From Nipponacmea schrenckii (taxonomy: Eukaryota; Mollusca; Gastropoda; Lottiidae), in contig CM060200.1 of assembly GCA_030562195.1 (NCBI GenBank), positions 186,001-250,000 of the forward strand: DNA of 64,000 nucleotides, given 5' to 3'. The stretch's first letter is position 1. Each line of letters starts with the position of its first letter. Below, piece after piece: positions 11,484-22,635 of the stretch. Below the pieces are notes generated by a model. It was not told where the DNA came from. It searched no databases and worked only from the letters and a program-made list of their open reading frames with translations. The position numbers and the translations under genes are program-made.

Positions 11484-11580
11484 ACATCGTAACGCATAGC
11501 AACACATATAATAGCAATATATAGCATAGCAAAACATAGCATAGCAACACATTGGATAGCAATATATAGCATTGCAAAGA
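11484..11580. repeat. Short degenerate ATAGCAA repeat
   Basis: Alternating ATAGCAATATATAGCAT and AGCAACACAT motifs. Open frames across it are artefacts of the repeat. Confidence 0.7.
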
Positions 11581-12174
11581 CAGCAGTAAACTAACTTCCG
11601 CTATCCGAGATTTATAGAGAGTTGATTTGACAAGTAAAATGGGATACTTTAATGACTCGGAATAAAACGTCCTTGCCAGGAACAAGAATTGCATGTAACA
11701 TAAGTATGTGTGCGTCAAGAACTCAATTCATATTGTGGATATTAATCCATTAACTGGATCATTGAAAATCATTTTTCTATCCCTATAACGTTCAAGTGAC
11801 AAGAGATTCGGCGACTGTTGAAATTACCAATATGAATAATGTATTGTCTCCATGCCGGTGTGTATTATCCTGAACAATCTCTGTGAAATCACTGACTATT
11901 CTACAGACATGCGATATTGATATTAATTATAATAGTGTCTATAGTATCAGTGATATTCCCACATTTCGTCACCGTGAAACCGAGATGATTTATAACATTC
12001 CGAGGTGAAAGTGAACTTGGTTGATCTGTGATTGAAAACAACGAACATATCTTAGTCAATACCTTTAAGTTGATTTTTGCCGTACAAAACAACTCTGGCT
12101 GTGATTTTGGTCCAGTATTACCAGTTGTGAATTGTTTAAGGTATTACACCTTGGATTATCTATACCGTAGTACC

Positions 12175-12255
12175 GGTAAACTTTCAAAAACCACCTGTAG
12201 ACGATTTCTTATAGTAGCACCTTAGCAATGTCGTATATAGACAGGGTTTGGTCAC
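12175..12255 (+). repeat. Second copy of dispersed repeat seen at 9607
   Basis: ACTTTCAAAAACCACCTGTA, TTATAGTAGCACC and CAATGTC in the same order as at 9607-9665. Confidence 0.55.
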
Positions 12256-12319
12256 CGATTCCAACGCGTTTTATCAGTGATTCGGTGATGGAATATAACT
12301 AGTAATTTGCTGGCATAGG

Positions 12320-12398
12320 ATTAGTTAGGTTTAGATAGGGTTAGGGTTATGCTGGGTTAGGGTTATGTAGGGTTTGTGTTATGTAGGGTTAGGTTTCG
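12320..12398 (+). repeat. Degenerate telomere-like (TTAGGG) tract
   Basis: TAGGGTTAGGGTTATG, GGGTTAGGGTTATG and TAGGGTTAGG blocks are interrupted by other bases. TTAGGG is the usual metazoan, including molluscan, telomere unit. The tract is short and eroded. Confidence 0.6.
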
Positions 12399-13370
12399 GG
12401 GAAGGGAGGGATGATTCTTCCAAATGTACAGGCCTGGGGTAGAACATAAATTTTATTGAGAAATTGGGATAATGGGTCTGGATCTGTTGGGTGGTTTTCT
12501 CCTGCTCTAATCTGAAATAATAACTCATCCAATCGGCGAGAAGTATAGTACCTACTATGTACAGATTATTTTTAGTTTGCTATGAACAAGGTTGTCATTT
12601 AAGTTCTGATTTTTGGAATATGCCACTATCATTTTCCGCTTATAGACATGGGGGAATTTCTCTTGAAGACTCTTATACAACCCCATGCTATCTGCCATAG
12701 TGTCATCTGTAAATGGTCCATTACCGTAATGCCGAGCTACTGAGATAGCCAATCTTCAATACCAGAACCAATGGAACTGGAACTAATAGAACCAGGGAGA
12801 AGACAAAGAGAAATTCTCTAGGAATTTAAAACCTCTCCATCATTCTCTTTAATGAATAGTTTTATTAAAACTGCACGTGCATCCATGTTTGATCGTGTGC
12901 CCTGAATAATTGACAAGAGTTATCTGCCCTGAGGGGTTTATTATAGTAAGTGATTGTTTTAATCGTGTCAGACGACCGACCGACTCGAGCAAAATACTTG
13001 AATGGAAGGATTTGATTAGAGCAATATTTGGTTGAAGACTCCCGCGGGCAATACAGACAGAAAACAGACCCGATCAGTCAATACTTGTTGAATATTTATT
13101 AATGATAAAATAAAACTGTTTGTTCAGGGGTCGTTCTGAAAGGAAGGTCTAGAACAATAGTTGAAGAAATAATATTTGTCGACATCATTGTATGGTCGTA
13201 ACAGTAATTACTTGAACAAACCAAGTAGTTTTGGTTAAAAATTAAAACGAAAGCCAAACTCGACTATAAAATTCTAAACATAGCTTCAGTCATTATACAG
13301 AAACCGTAGCAGGTAGGGATAGATCGGATATAAAACTACATTGAAATCTCATCTGGTGGTGATTGTGGTA
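12399..13370. other. Unique sequence, nothing recognised
   Basis: Open frames are short and not coding-like. A few bases at 13375-13390 (GTGGCTCAGTGAGTTAGA) match the family-A A box and are an isolated SINE fragment. Confidence 0.4.
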
Positions 13371-13614
13371 GTCGTGGTGGCTCAGTGAGTTAGAATCAGT
13401 ATAGTTAACGTTATTTCTAAAACCTTGTGATGAAACTAGTAATAATCTTTATAAAGTTAGATCTGTTGATTTTATCACCATTCTGTAATAAAGTGTCATT
13501 CTCTTTCAAAACAGTTATCAATTCCACAGTGCAGTAAAAATACAACTCAGAAATTGTATATTGTAAAAGAGAGTATTATATCGTCATATTTCTATGTTGG
13601 TAGTGTAATAAGTT

Positions 13615-13890
13615 AAATAAATGGAGTTTTACGTCCTACTCCTGACAATGAAAGTAAATTGTATATTGTAATAGTTTAATATCGTGATGTTTTTATATTA
13701 TTATATTATCTCTAATTAAAATCATCATCATTAATTAATATTGTTCATCTGATTCTAATAAAACTCACATTAAATTGTTATAATACAATTTTCATCAGAG
13801 ATTAACCGATAAACAACTAACGGTGAGGATGTTCAGTACGGTATCATGAAATGAAATGGAGTTTTACGTCCTACTCTTCAGAGAAACCTT
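13615..13890 (-). mobile_element. Two separate SINE family A tail fragments
   Basis: AATGGAGTTTTACGTCCTAC occurs at 13620 and again at 13856, both in reverse orientation and both lacking the head. The ~190 bases between them are AT-rich and unremarkable. Confidence 0.65.
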
Positions 13891-16360
13891 GAGTGGCGAG
13901 TTGAATATCTACGTCATTGTGGACATGAAGAGTGGACAAACAAACTGAATTCCAATATATATCATTCACTTCAACCCACTACTGTCTGTAACCATTGATT
14001 AACTCATTGTCTCCGAGTAATACACGACTTGAAACTCGGACAATAGACGTTATTATCCAGTCTGGATTAATAATAGACTGTCCACTTGAACACTTGTCAT
14101 TGTTCATTTGATTATCCAGTATTTATAATGGTTGAATGATAGACTCGGTTTTCAAACGTTTCAACAACTGACCTTCAGAGTGGCTACCTAAATATATTGA
14201 AGAAATTCTGAAATATAGCGTTTGATGACAACAGAAGTTGGTTTCAATACAACTGTCTTTATTACGTGTAAAAGGGGTACAAAACACCAAATTTCCGAGA
14301 GCTAACGTGTTTGGCAGTAATCGACGATGAGATTAATAGTTTCTGTATACCTACATATGTTTCCCATGAGGTCTGAATATTAATATGTTTATATAGATCC
14401 AGACGAGACAAGATTTATCAACAAGATCAAAGGTGGAATAATCAGACAATTGAAAGATGTAGAGTATACAGAAATATTCCTGGGTAATTCTAGCAGAGTT
14501 TGACAGGAAATATCTGCCAATTATTACAGGAATTTACCAAATATACAGAATGCTGGACAAGAATGGAATATTAGTTCCGTCTGGTTTACCAAATTAACCT
14601 ATCTCTGTTATACAGGATTCACTATTTATATATCACTGTTTCTATCATCAAAGTCCACCCGCTGGTCAATACTTTCTAATACCTACCACCAGGATGGACA
14701 CTATTAAAATAACAGTGCAGAGTATTTCCTTGATGCATAAATCAGTTGTTTTTTGTCTTATACAATATATATGTTTTATCAAACTTGTCACAATCCGCCC
14801 TTTGTCTTGGGAATAAAGGTTGTATCATTGACATGGGAAAATTGTTACGAAAGCACAGACACTGAGTTAATAATTGTAGAAACTATACAAATTTTGTATC
14901 ATTAAGTACATGTAATACTTTCATATCTATATTGTAGTTAACCTGAAAGCACAGACACGGGACGTACAAATTAATAATTATAGAAAATATACAAATTTGT
15001 GTATTACTAATCTGTTATATGTAGATACATGTAATCTTGAAGAAAGAATTTTTAACTGACGATGCATTGAAGATGTACCGATTCGCTACTGTTGTCTATA
15101 AACCTCAAAACTTTTTAATTCGTGTACAGAAAGCCAATAATGTATAGTACATGTTTTCTATAATGTCGGTTGGAAATGTCGATATCATTCATCAAGAGAA
15201 CAAGGAGGTGCAGAAAGATACAGTAAAATTCCGATGTATTTCTACAACTTCCGTCAATAATATCTAGTTACTGTACTTAGTTTTATGGTGAAAGATCTGT
15301 TATTGTAATTTCAACACATCACGTGATGTATGTCAGATTTCCTATTGGATCATTGACAGGTAATATCACTTTTAAAATCTCGATAGTTGATAGAAATATG
15401 TCTTTATTTTAATACCACTGTCATTCACTTATCACCTTTAATATCAGTCGGCTTCCTTCTGTTAACAGTCTTCTCTAGTGTTAATATTTAACATTATCAT
15501 CCATTAACATTCTCATAACACACCGTCATGTAAGGTTTCTATATATTACTCTTATTGCTGTTAAACCATGTTTTAAATTTATTTTTCTTATCCAATCAGA
15601 TTACTGTATTTCTTAAAAATTGGCTTTTATCTTATTCCTATTATCGAGAATAAGTTCCTGAGCTTGACTCGCACTCCTGATAGTCCAAACCAATTTACTG
15701 TTGTTCACAAACATCTTATTTCCCAGGAGATGTCAATCTAATTAAAACCTGGGTACTATCTGTATTTAAATATATAATTGATGGAGAAGCTGTGGTAGAA
15801 GAATCGGAATGTTTTTAATAAAATATTAACTTGTCTTCAGTCAGACTTACTGTACTATAATATAGATTTAAAATCTCATGGACAAACAACAAAACAGCCT
15901 TCAGAGAGACGTCCTTACTGAAAATATTAGGTTAATGTTTATTTATAAACTTTTAATAAGTAATGAGGGACGACAAAATGTGATCAAAAATTACTGACGT
16001 GTTTCTGAAGAAGGCATTTAGTCAAAACGTTAGATGGCAGGACATTAGTATATCTATATAATATATATTTTAATTCTCTTCCACTGTTATGGGAATTTAT
16101 CATTTTAATTTAAAAACTTTGGGTGGTCGAACAAAACATAGATTCATTAGAAAACGTTAAGTTAACTATTCTATTAATAATTGATTTAAAGTTTCACACG
16201 AAGGATACTTTTAAAACTTCTTACTAGAATAATATATGAACTTAACTTGAGAATTATTGTAACGCGTTGGGTGTAATGAACCGACAAGTCAAATGCAGTG
16301 GTAAGATTCTTTGAAACTTGTCTTCCATTCTTAAGTAGTTAGAGATTCTACTAGCTCAAA
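13891..16360. other. Long AT-rich stretch without a gene
   Basis: No coding exon is supported. ACGAAAGCACAGACACTGAG at 14848 recurs as GAAAGCACAGACACGGGA at 14946 with similar 3' flanks, and again at 22436, indicating a small dispersed repeat. At 16003-16045 CTGAAGAAGGCATTTAGTCA followed by AAACGTT resembles the ends of Penelope-type fragments seen elsewhere in the window. Confidence 0.4.
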
Positions 16361-16363
16361 GGG

Positions 16364-16612
16364 ATGAATATAAAATTCAAAAATTTTAAACTTGGCCAAT
16401 AAGAGTATATATTCATCAGTAGATATACCTGCTGTCATAAATAACATAACACAATCTTTATATACATGTAATCCGATAGATCCAAAAACTTAGTAATTAG
16501 CCATAAAAGTTTGATTATCAGAAAACGCCTGCTTTTCAATAATTACTTAGTTTTGTGAGTTTTCCAGATTTGTAAGGATTCTGTTACTTTATGACACCAA
16601 TTTGTGTTATTG
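16364..16612. mobile_element. Palindromic MITE, eroded copy
   Basis: The left arm, AATAAGAGTATATATTCATC then AGTAGATATACCTGCTGTCA, is complementary to the right arms of the copies at 29756 and 53216. The right side here has GTTTTCCAGATTTGTAAGGA and TCTGTTACTTTATGACACC. The outer ends are lost. Confidence 0.65.
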
Positions 16613-18010
16613 ATTGACTATCTCTATTTTTCTGTTAAATCTTGTGTAATGTCAGTTGATTTTGAATTTGAATAAAATATTAAGACTGACGTATTAATGA
16701 TACAGCTATCATTATTTCTTATATTCTTACCAACTGAGCCAATATATAGTCTACCAGTACCAGAGAAATCTAAATCAGTCTTGTAACAGATTGTTTCCTC
16801 GACTTGACTTTCATCTACCTTTCAATAAACACTGTACCGGAAGTAATAGCCGGGCCAATATCATCTATATAAACATCTTATTATTTTCATGTATCACTAT
16901 GACGTCATTGAAGTCTGAATGGTATCGTTTTACCCCAGAATTCTGGTGTTAATTTCCACTTTCAACCACTGAGTTCTTCGTTTTGAACATTTTTTTCTTT
17001 ACCTTTATCATTAATGGAGCCACTTTGACGAGTTTGAAGCTTGATCACTAACCTGAAGGTCTGGGGTTGTCTTCTAGCCCTATTTTAAACACTGGCTTCT
17101 GTTGTTTCTAACACGACTTCACCCGGTCAGTAGTCACACAAGTTAATTCATTGTTAAGTTATGACTGCAGTTGGTATTCACCCATTTCTAAAAATATACC
17201 GATCCCAACTGCAAACGGAAAACCGAAATCCAAAATTGTTGTATTGGTAAATTGTTGAAATGGTAAATTGGAAACTGTTTTCATCTGTTTAAAGCTGATT
17301 AAAAACATCCCTAGATAATTTCGTTTCCATTTTTCTATCTGAGGTAACTCATTAATTCTAGGATCTAAACACTACTGAACTTGTTTCAATAGATGAAGAA
17401 ATCTTCGAGAGGATTATTTTGAGATGGTAATTTCACTCGACCTTCAATAAACAACATGAAAATCCCAGACTAAATTGGCACCATTATCAGGCAATTGGAC
17501 TTAAAGAGATAGCAGGTTTCTCCAGGAATGGCGATCTATGTAATCAGGCGATGTGAAAGTGAAAAATGAGTTTTTAATCAATTTGATCGTCTTTATTCAG
17601 TGACCTGACTTCAAGGGGAACTGCTCCAACTTTTAACATAAATAATGTTTTTTTAACAACCATATCTTCAGCGTGTATTTATCAATGAATATTCCACCTT
17701 CTTAACAAAATTAGATGAAAGAAACGCTGAAAACTTATGTAGAAAATCGATACTTTGTGTTACTTTTTTTTATCAAAGAGTCGTTTCTTGGGTCAAGTCG
17801 GCTCGCTCTTTTCTTGGCAATGGACAATAATTATAGAAGTGACTGCTGTTTGTATGTTTTACTGTTCTTGGGTATTTTCTTTTTAAATGTAAATTAATAA
17901 ATTTGTTGAAGTTTATTAATATATCTATCATAGTTTAGTTGTCCTTTTCCGACGAAAAGAAATTTAATTCTGAATATACTATAGCTATTATTAATCAAAT
18001 TCTCACATCC
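16613..18010. other. AT-rich stretch without a gene
   Basis: A fragment at 17040-17080 (CACTAACCTGAAGGTCTGGG) matches the middle of a family-A tRNA-like head. No coding exon, array or complete element is visible. Confidence 0.4.
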
Positions 18011-18222
18011 CATTTTATAACCATTCTATAACCATTCTATAACCATTTTATAACCATTCTATAACCATTCTATAACCGTTCCTTAACCATTCTATAACCA
18101 TTCCTTAACCATTCTATAACCGTTCTATAACCATTCTATAACCATTCTATAACCATTCTATAACCATTCTATAACCATTCTATAACCATTCTATAACCAT
18201 TCTATAACCATTCTATAACTCT
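18011..18222. repeat. 11-bp minisatellite (CATTCTATAAC)n
   Basis: There are about 19 units, with variants CATTTTATAAC, CGTTCTATAAC and CATTCCTTAAC clustered in the first half and uniform units in the second half. Confidence 0.95.
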
Positions 18223-18915
18223 TCCTGTAGGAACCAGTATTCCTCTTATATATTTCAGATTTAGAAGCTTGTGAACTTTATTTTAAATATTTTATATTTT
18301 TCAAACTAACTCCACAAACAATACTCTCTCACAAGAGGTTATGCCTACATACCTGGGCCTGTACTATCATAACATCACATAACCGTAATGTTACAACCCA
18401 CAATTCTCCATATAAGCGACACACTAATTAAGAAAGAAAGACGAATGGGATAATAAACTAAACAATATTGAAATGTTGACTTGGTATTAAAATTGTCAAC
18501 GTGAGATATAACCATTGTTTTATTATGTTAATTTAGCTCGAGTTGTCTTTGTTTCTAAAACAAGAAATAACTGAACACAACTAAGCGAGGGATTAATAAA
18601 GATTTGACGAATATTGGAAGTAACTTGTGATCAATTTAAAATCACTCAATCTCTCGTCCAATATTTCTACTTGTCACAACTTCTATAAAACTACTCGCCC
18701 TAATTAGATTAACAACAACTCGCCTTTGTCCAGCGACTAAACTTATTACGGTAGCCATTGTAGAAGATGACCACAGAACGATAAGCAATAAGAATATAAA
18801 TGTTGTTCGTCGCAGAATCTGTGTTTATTAAATACTCGGCTGTAGAATGGTTTATGTGAGTGTTTATTATCAATACATGTACAAGTGGGGAACTAAAACG
18901 ATATTGAACCATTCT
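18223..18915. other. AT-rich stretch without a gene
   Basis: Nothing supported. An open frame on the minus strand at 18709-18966 is not coding-like. Confidence 0.35.
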
Positions 18916-18917
18916 CT

Positions 18918-18975
18918 GAAATAATAATAATAATAATTTATTTCTATAGCGCCTATAATGCAGCAATTACTACTC
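18918..18975 (-). mobile_element. Retroposon 3' tail (AAT microsatellite plus AGCGCC)
   Basis: AATAATAATAATAATTTATT followed by TCTATAGCGCCTATAATGCA reads in reverse as a GCGCTATAGAAATAAATTATT tail ending in a short repeat. This is typical of SINE and RTE-like LINE 3' ends in marine invertebrates. Only the tail is recognisable. Confidence 0.45.
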
Positions 18976-19324
18976 TATTGCGCTGTTGTACAATATGGAT
19001 AACAAATATACACACACAACAATTAAACTTCAAGATCTATCAACCTAATATAACCCTAATGTAACATTACAATCAGTTATCTAAGTTGAAGAGAGAGGTA
19101 TATCCCCATTCGTAACTCTGAAAAACATTGAAATACCATTGATTATAAGTTATATCGTTAAATCTGTATAAGTACTAGTATAAGAAATGTATGATTATTA
19201 TTATTAAATAAACAGACAATAGTTATACCTGCTGTTGTCAAGGATATCCAGTATATATAATTATAATCAATGGCAGTATATCAATATACTTCTTGTTTAT
19301 TTACAATAACTCATAAATAGTTCA

Positions 19325-19556
19325 TACAAAATATTCTTAATCGAAACATAATTTATAGAATCTCAATAAAATCTGGAAAACTCACAAAATTAAGTAATTT
19401 TTTAGTTTTTAAAATTTTTCTTTGGGGGGGGGGGGGGGTTATCATCTTCTATTTTGTTATTTATAGCAGCAGGTATATCTACTGATGAATATTATATACT
19501 CTTATTGGCCAAGTTTAAAATGTTATGTTCATTCTAAGTCGCAGTATCCCTTTATC
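19325..19556. mobile_element. Palindromic MITE copy with inserted G-run
   Basis: The left arm has AAAATCTGGAAAACTCACAA. The right arm has CAGGTATATCTACTGATGAA and ends ATGTTCATTCTAAGTCGCAG then TATCCCTTTA, the same terminus as at 30067. A G14 run separates the arms. Confidence 0.7.
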
Positions 19557-20583
19557 GAAGTAAATAATACCATACTATATTCCCTTGTGATATACATCAA
19601 AGATTATTTCAGCGAAAAAACGTCTTGGAAAGTATTCTTGATGCTTCGAGAGTAAAGGCAACACTAATACAATATAATATCTATCTATACCTCTATTATA
19701 GTCTAAGTTATAATAATTCAAACGAAACTCATATTTCAAAATAAAAATGAATCTATTAAAATTGTGTGGAAGTTAATCAGGTTATAGACGGTGAGATCAC
19801 AGGGAACAACTTTCAGATAAAACCTGTATTGATGACGTCCTTGGTAATGGTAGATGAAAAGCAACAAGATAATTTTAAACAAAACGACCATAAAGTTTCC
19901 CTGGATATAATTTAGACACTAGAAACAAGGAAAAATAACAATTGACGTCGTCCATAATAATATTGTTAGAATCAAAGTCAAAGGAACTGAAACGACCATC
20001 GATTGTCTTCTGGTTAATTATTCTTCAAAGGCAATAAAATTGAACTTCCGGTATAAGAGGACCGTGTAGACGTCGCTAGTAGTTAACTGCCAGGTTTTAT
20101 GGCTCTCTTGAGAAAATTGAAACATTGACTAAGCCGAACATTACCATAATTACTGATTTTACTCATACCATTCTACAGATACCACACTGTTAGATTATTT
20201 CGGTAAAACTTATAGAGAAATACAGGCAGCCTAGCTATTAAAGATAGTATCTTTCAATTAACGTATATTATATTTATTTATTCAGAACTATAAGGCATAA
20301 TCCTACGGTATTATCAACATAAATACAATATAGATATATAGAATAGACAATAAATGAAGGAATTGAAATGAAACGTATATTTCACAGGATCTTTTATCAT
20401 GATTGTTCATTCTGTAACATCTGATAAAGACTGGTCGTATATATAAATTTATTATAGTGCATGTGTGTTCTGGGTTGAAGTCCTTGCAATATGAAGATTT
20501 TCTGTCTCGGCCAATGGATTCTGTTGTACATAGATATAAATTTATTTTCATAGCCTATAATTTTGTCTTATCTTGTATTGCAG
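19557..20583. other. AT-rich intron upstream of the 20584 exon
   Basis: No repeats or coding frame are recognised. The last 25 bases form a pyrimidine-rich acceptor ending TTGTATTGCAG at 20583. Confidence 0.4.
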
Positions 20584-20706
20584 AGTATCATTCGGAAGTA
20601 AAGGTTCCATGGTAGAAACATGGGTTATAGATGATCAAATACCCACCATTAGGTCAAACTCGGAAAATGTTTTTTATCATTCGATAGTGTCACATAAACA
20701 AACACG
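20584..20706 (+). CDS. Candidate internal exon, phase 2-2, with RVSF at its junction
   Basis: The exon lies between a strong acceptor (TCTTATCTTGTATTGCAG) and a consensus donor (ACACG|GTAAGA). It is 123 bases (41 codons), symmetric in phase 2, and open throughout. The first base A completes an Arg codon (CG|A or AG|A). The exon then reads VSFGSKGSMVETWVIDDQ, IPTIRSNSENVFYHSIVS and HKQT, and leaves with CG of another Arg codon. Joined to exon 1a the junction reads RKR-VSF, a match to the RVxF docking motif for protein phosphatase 1. An internal Met (20609) lies in frame. Its skipping would not shift the frame. The protein family is not recognised. Confidence 0.55.
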
Positions 20707-21066
20707 GTAAGAAGATTTATTTTATTTTGCCCTAGACCCCGGGGGACTTATTCTCTTAAACTTAAGTTGATTTTAGTCTCAATCACTCAATTGATTTTAA
20801 ATTTAGTTTTATTATCCAATTAGATTTCATATAAGTAAAGTTTTGGAGAAAAAGGCCCATGGTTTCAAACCCGACCTACTTCCAATGCTACTTATGCTTC
20901 GTGGGTCTCTCTGTGAGAACCGCGGACATACCCAGGAAGCTTAAGAATTTAGAAGTCGGAAACTGGACATATTATTGAATTTCTAGTTCAGTTACACCTG
21001 TGATAGGCATCATCTCGGCTGTCCAACAGGTAATAATTCATACAAAACATTTTGTTTGAAATATGG
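20707..21066. other. Intron sequence, nothing recognised
   Basis: A possible weak SINE head remnant (GTTTCAAACCCGACC) lies at about 20862. Otherwise unremarkable. Confidence 0.35.
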
Positions 21067-21165
21067 GGTGTATAGTCACGCTATCGGCGCCGTGACTCGG
21101 GTGTATAGTCACGCTATCGGCGCCGTGACTCGGGTGTATAGTCACGCTATCGGCGCCGTGACTCA
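21067..21165. repeat. 33-bp CpG-rich tandem repeat, 3 copies, with hairpin potential
   Basis: Each unit contains AGTCACG, a ten-base spacer with the palindrome GGCGCC, and CGTGACT, so one unit can fold into a 7-bp stem. The copies are identical over nearly the full unit. The sequence is far richer in GC and CpG than its surroundings. Confidence 0.9.
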
Positions 21166-21694
21166 AACAGAGTTAAGTGCTGATGTATAATAGATTTAAG
21201 AGTTAAGACCATCGATTCTATTACAATATAATCCTGTAAGAGTAAAGGGACGTTATTATTATACTGTTCAATAGGCACTGTGTGATATCACATGAAACAG
21301 AATAATACTTCTGTGTTAACTTGGTCCTAAATTATTTGTTGTTACTCAGAGTTTCAAATGGGCGAGCCTCGGACAACTGATTTGTCACATTGATTGAAGT
21401 GTAGTTATTAATCTGATGCGTTTAGCTAAAGGTCATTCTGTCATCACATAGAACACATTATTTGTACTCAAACCGGAAGTTGAATGTTAGAGTAGGAAGT
21501 TGGCTGCGCCAGCCGGAAATTGAATATTTATCAATGAAATCAGTCGAATTCTGCTATTTTAAAAATCGATATTTGTGTCTTGAATTGTCAGAATGATCAT
21601 TTTTTTGAATTAACATGTTTAGCAAAAACAACAATATTTATTAAAACTATTGTTAAATATTATTCAGTCAGAAGTATCTAAAGGTTTATTCGCC
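21166..21694. other. Intron sequence, nothing recognised
   Basis: Two CCGGAAGTTGAA/CCGGAAATTGAA motifs lie 40 bases apart near 21474 and 21515. No element or exon is supported. Confidence 0.35.
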
Positions 21695-21935
21695 AGGATT
21701 GAATTGGTGCTGGGGCCCTTACTTTTCCTCCTGGTTCTCCCCTCCCCCAAGGAATTTCGAAAACTGAGGTGCCAAAATCCCAATTAAAATTTTCCCCTTT
21801 TTGTTTTATTTGCAAATTCATAAATCTCTGCTGAACTGAAGAAAGTTTTCAGAGAAGACAATTTTTGGGGCTAAATTCTCACAAGCCGGGGGGGGGGGGG
21901 AGTCACTGTGGACCCCGCCCTAACGACGGGCGAAT
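21695..21935. mobile_element. Dispersed non-autonomous element, copy 1
   Basis: GAATTGGTGCTGGGGCCC, CCCCCAAGGAATTTCGAAAA, CCGGGGGGGGGG and GTGGACCCCGCCCTAACGAC occur in the same order as related motifs at 24975-25215. The ends GTCACC/CCCTAACGAC suggest short inverted termini. The family is not identified. Confidence 0.45.
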
Positions 21936-22088
21936 TGAACTAATGACTTAAAGTTGTGAAGATTGACAGGCGATTAATAGATCCGATTCCTGACTCTCAG
22001 ATCTTGATTCTGCCAGGCGGAAGTTGGAATGGTTGTTTTGATCTGTTTAATATCTAATAATATTGACCTGTCATAGTTCCACCATTAA

Positions 22089-22310
22089 TCAAACCTTTCT
22101 CATCAAACCGCCAGAATCAGATGCATCACGTGATATTTCCTCAACACCATTGACAGTAATTCTCGTTAAGTCTCGTAGGTTTGAAGAATCTAACGATATT
22201 AGAGGGTAGTTTGGTATAACGTTAAACGTCAACAAAATGGTGTAAACTGGTCTATAGTGTCTTGTTTCCATGACAATAAACCATACTTCCATATTGAAAT
22301 GGGTGCTCAA
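22089..22310 (-). other. Coding-like open stretch on the minus strand
   Basis: In frame with an ATG at about 22290-22292, it reads MEVWFIVMETRHYRPVYTIL, then later NLRDLTRITVNGVEEISRDA and SDSGG before a stop. Residue composition is plausible for protein, but no splice sites fit well and no family is recognised. It may be a decayed exon. Confidence 0.2.
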
Positions 22311-22315
22311 TGTAA

Positions 22316-22380
22316 AGAATGGAGTTTTACGTCCTATTCTTCTGCACCTAATGGGCTAATGAAAACAGGATGTATACTTG
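22316..22380 (-). mobile_element. SINE family A tail fragment
   Basis: AATGGAGTTTTACGTCCTAT, TCTTCTGCACCTAATGGGCT and AATGAAAACAG. There is no head. Confidence 0.75.
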
Positions 22381-22635
22381 TGATTTGTTTAACTTGATGC
22401 TGGAAGTATGTAACTTTGTACTTTTAACACTTACGAAAGCACAGGGACGGGCTGCAGTAGTATGATGTCCAGTGTAACAGAATAAACAAAATTTGCGTTC
22501 ACAAATTATTTTTCTTAATAGATGGTTACAACATTAGAAGATGGCACTAGAAATTATATCATGTCAAATAACATAAATAGCAGACAGTTCTATGGTTTAC
22601 TACTTTAGGATTTAATAAAAAACAACGATTCTTCA

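Noticed and set aside
20584..20706. Assignment of the exon to a phospholipase C-like (PRIP) family because of VSF, SMVE and RSNS motifs
   Set aside because: The resemblance is limited to a few short motifs with unequal spacing and the next residues do not look like a PH domain; it cannot be tested without a search.
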